From CAUZFZ01 sp963579025 (GTDB taxonomy: Bacteria > Planctomycetota > Planctomycetia > Planctomycetales > Planctomycetaceae), in NCBI GenBank assembly GCA_963579025.1, contig CAUZFZ010000025.1:21105-85104 (forward strand): 64,000 nucleotides of DNA, written 5' to 3'. Positions 62,012 to 64,000 of this stretch are shown here, one piece after another. The first letter of the stretch is position 1, and the number at the start of each line of letters is the position of its first letter. The notes below the pieces were generated by a model that saw only the letters and a list, made by a program, of their open reading frames with translations, was not told the origin of the DNA and did no database searches. Made by a program: the position numbers and the translations under genes.

Positions 62012-62752
62012 TTATTGGCACACGCTGTTCCAGAAACTTGACGGACCCAAGAGCGATTGACGTAACTGACTATGAACAAGTGAGTTACAGAATTCTCAAG
62101 AATGGCATCCTCACAGAGACCTGTTGTCGGACGGAAACTCGCGAATGGCGTTCTTCTGACGTAACTCAATGTGTTTTCAATGGTTACGTGCGTGTTGCTA
62201 CAGGTTGCCCCAGGATCAGGAACGGCAACCCATCTGCAGAACCGATTGCTCGTGCCGATTCCGCGTGACTGCGGCGACCCGACGGGAGGGCAGCTCGCGG
62301 AGGCCTGATATGAGGCGTTTCGTGTCCAGCGACCCAAGACTGAGTTGCGGCGACACGTGTGACCAGGCCGAATCCATGGCAGGGCAATGTGGTCCATCGA
62401 CAGGCACGGACCCGTTCATCGCGGCGACGGAAATCGCGAGATCAGGACGGCTCACAACATTGTTGACGAAAGAAACGTCAGCAGCAGTTTCGTGGCAGTC
62501 AACTACAGACGCCATTCGCGACCGAAAACTCAGACGCGAATTGATATGCGGGGCGAGTTGCAATGTGGCAAACCGTGTGAACGAATTCCACGGATTGGTG
62601 GCAGGTCTGATTGGACGAGGGTATTCTGCTCGCACGTTGCCTGCGCCGAGACGAGTCGTGCTGGCTACGACCGTCGGGCAATCCCGTCCCGACAGATTCG
62701 AGTCAAGGCTGGTAGGAACCGCCTGGCGATCACTGCAGACTAAGGATTGATC
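62012..62752. other. Non-coding stretch with a 10-bp direct repeat
   Basis: No credible gene: long open frames exist on both strands but are rich in Arg/Cys/Ser and lack start signals. TGACGTAACT occurs at 62058-62067 and again at 62157-62166, a 10-bp direct repeat 99 bases apart close to the truncated end of the TolC gene; it may be a footprint of an insertion or deletion. The last bases hold the ribosome binding site of the CBS gene. Confidence 0.4.
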
Positions 62753-63283
62753 ATGGCTGACGATTTTCTTGATGAAGAAGCACAGATCGCTCGCGAACAG
62801 GATGAGAACGAACTGTTCGACAGTCACGCGCTGCGGCGTCAGTTGCGCGACCTTCCCGACCTGCAGCCGGTCGTCAAAGTCGGCCCGACAGCGACAATCC
62901 GGGACGCGGTCCACGGCATGGTCAATAACGGCGTCGGAATCGTGCTGATCGTTGAAGACAAGCGACTGGTGGGCGTTTTCAGTGAGCGCGACGTGCTGCG
63001 AAAAGTCGTGGGGTCGGGCTTGGACATTGACGCCATCGAAGTTGCTGAGCTGATGACCGCCAATCCTGCCACACTGAACTTCGATGCCGAACTGGTGTAC
63101 GCCCTGAACATGATGGAGGTCGGCGGTTACCGACACCTCCCGCTGCTAAAAAACGGTGAACCGGTCGCCGTGGTTTCCATGCGCGACATTCTTGGGTTCA
63201 TTGTTTCGCTGTACCCGGATCAGGTGCTGAAGCTGGCCGACAACCCGGATCAGACGATCTCACAGGACCGCGAAGGCGCCTGA
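62753..63283 (+). CDS. CBS-domain pair protein
   Basis: Start taken at ATG 62753 with AAGGA seven bases upstream; a TTG two codons earlier is unlikely. The 176-residue product has an acidic N-terminus and two CBS motifs: VGPTATIRDAVHGMVNNGVG with VGVFSERDVLRKVVG, and TANPATLNFDAELVYALNMM with GYRHLPLLKNGEPVAVVSM and RDILGF. Stand-alone CBS pairs bind adenine nucleotides and regulate partner proteins; no partner is adjacent. It is convergent with the secretin gene. Confidence 0.9.
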   Translation: MADDFLDEEAQIAREQDENELFDSHALRRQLRDLPDLQPVVKVGPTATIRDAVHGMVNNGVGIVLIVEDKRLVGVFSERDVLRKVVGSGLDIDAIEVAELMTANPATLNFDAELVYALNMMEVGGYRHLPLLKNGEPVAVVSMRDILGFIVSLYPDQVLKLADNPDQTISQDREGA

Positions 63284-63429
63284 GCGGGGACGGATGTCAG
63301 TGTTCGCGGCTCAGCCCGTCCCTGGTGTATCTCCGTCCGGAAAAGCCAAAGGCCGCCGCGAATTCCCGCAATTCGCAACGGCCCTGGCACCCCGAAGATC
63401 GGTAGGCATCCCGCTTTGCACTCGACGGT

Positions 63430-64000
<571 letters not shown>

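Noticed and set aside
62169..63136. Long open frames on both strands (62169-62750 + and 62216-63136 -)
   Set aside because: Composition is rich in Arg, Cys and Ser, no ribosome binding site or motif is present, and the minus one overlaps the true CBS-domain gene.

Overview
The window reads as a chromosomal segment of a planctomycete (Planctomycetota). The evidence is lineage-typical content: two DUF1549/DUF1553 cytochrome-like proteins (one paired with DUF1501), a DUF1559 pseudopilin-like protein, FGly sulfatases, an LEPR-like motif on a secreted protease, cytoplasmic and membrane Ser/Thr kinases, two ECF sigma/anti-sigma pairs, and interspersed palindromic repeats of the kind that give spurious repetitive ORFs in this phylum. 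No rRNA, tRNA or CRISPR array was seen. The genus cannot be fixed from the sequence alone.

Layout. 1-3.5 kb (-): DUF4178 protein, Gly-rich small protein, DUF350 protein and a membrane spermidine-synthase-like protein, an envelope-stress/polyamine type of operon. 3.7-8.9 kb (+): DUF1549/DUF1553 protein, a 50-aa lipoprotein with a GTG start, DUF1559 protein and a Ser/Thr kinase. 9-11.3 kb (-): nitrilase-family hydrolase and an ECF sigma/anti-sigma pair. 11.3-12.25 kb is non-coding and holds the 3' end of a dead group II intron beside a palindromic TTCGATA repeat. 12.25-13.5 kb: trypsin-like protease with an acidic aromatic tail. 13.7-18.9 kb (+): methyltransferase, FAD oxidoreductase and type III polyketide synthase, followed by an OPT transporter. 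18.9-24.2 kb (-): BlaI-type repressor and a giant M56 (BlaR1-like) protein, with two matching 22-bp dyads upstream of the repressor.

24.3-28.4 kb is a patchwork: a sulfatase remnant, a secreted nitrilase, a sialidase-like remnant, and a two-gene AAA ATPase plus TOPRIM-like cassette that resembles anti-phage modules. 28.4-32.2 kb (-): a second ECF sigma factor with a 1055-aa zinc-finger/DUF4349 anti-sigma protein. 32.4-46.1 kb looks like a sulfated-glycan degradation region: two sulfatases, DUF1549/DUF1553 plus DUF1501, a heparinase II/III-like lyase, a ThuA protein, and a glycosidase broken by an in-frame TGA that also carries a 99-bp in-frame palindromic insertion. 46.1-46.6 kb holds gene remnants.

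46.6-52.5 kb (-): an MBL-fold hydrolase, then a tight operon of YfgM-like protein, RluC/D-type pseudouridine synthase, FAH-family protein, SGNH protein and SMP-30 protein. 53.0-57.0 kb: a short Hsp70 and a convergent membrane kinase with an extracytoplasmic sensor. 57.7-60.7 kb (+): a ParB-like small protein and a PqqD-like/M50/HlyD fusion, facing a broken TolC-family gene (60.9-62.0 kb, -). The window ends with a CBS-domain protein and the C-terminus of a secretin that runs into a poly-C tract, probably an assembly or sequencing artefact.

The most interesting items are the PqqD-M50-HlyD module, the ATPase/TOPRIM-like cassette, the type III PKS cluster, the 99-bp in-frame element, the BlaI-type dyads, and the M56 protein fused to a cupredoxin-like domain. 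All family calls come from motif recognition by eye; no database search was run.
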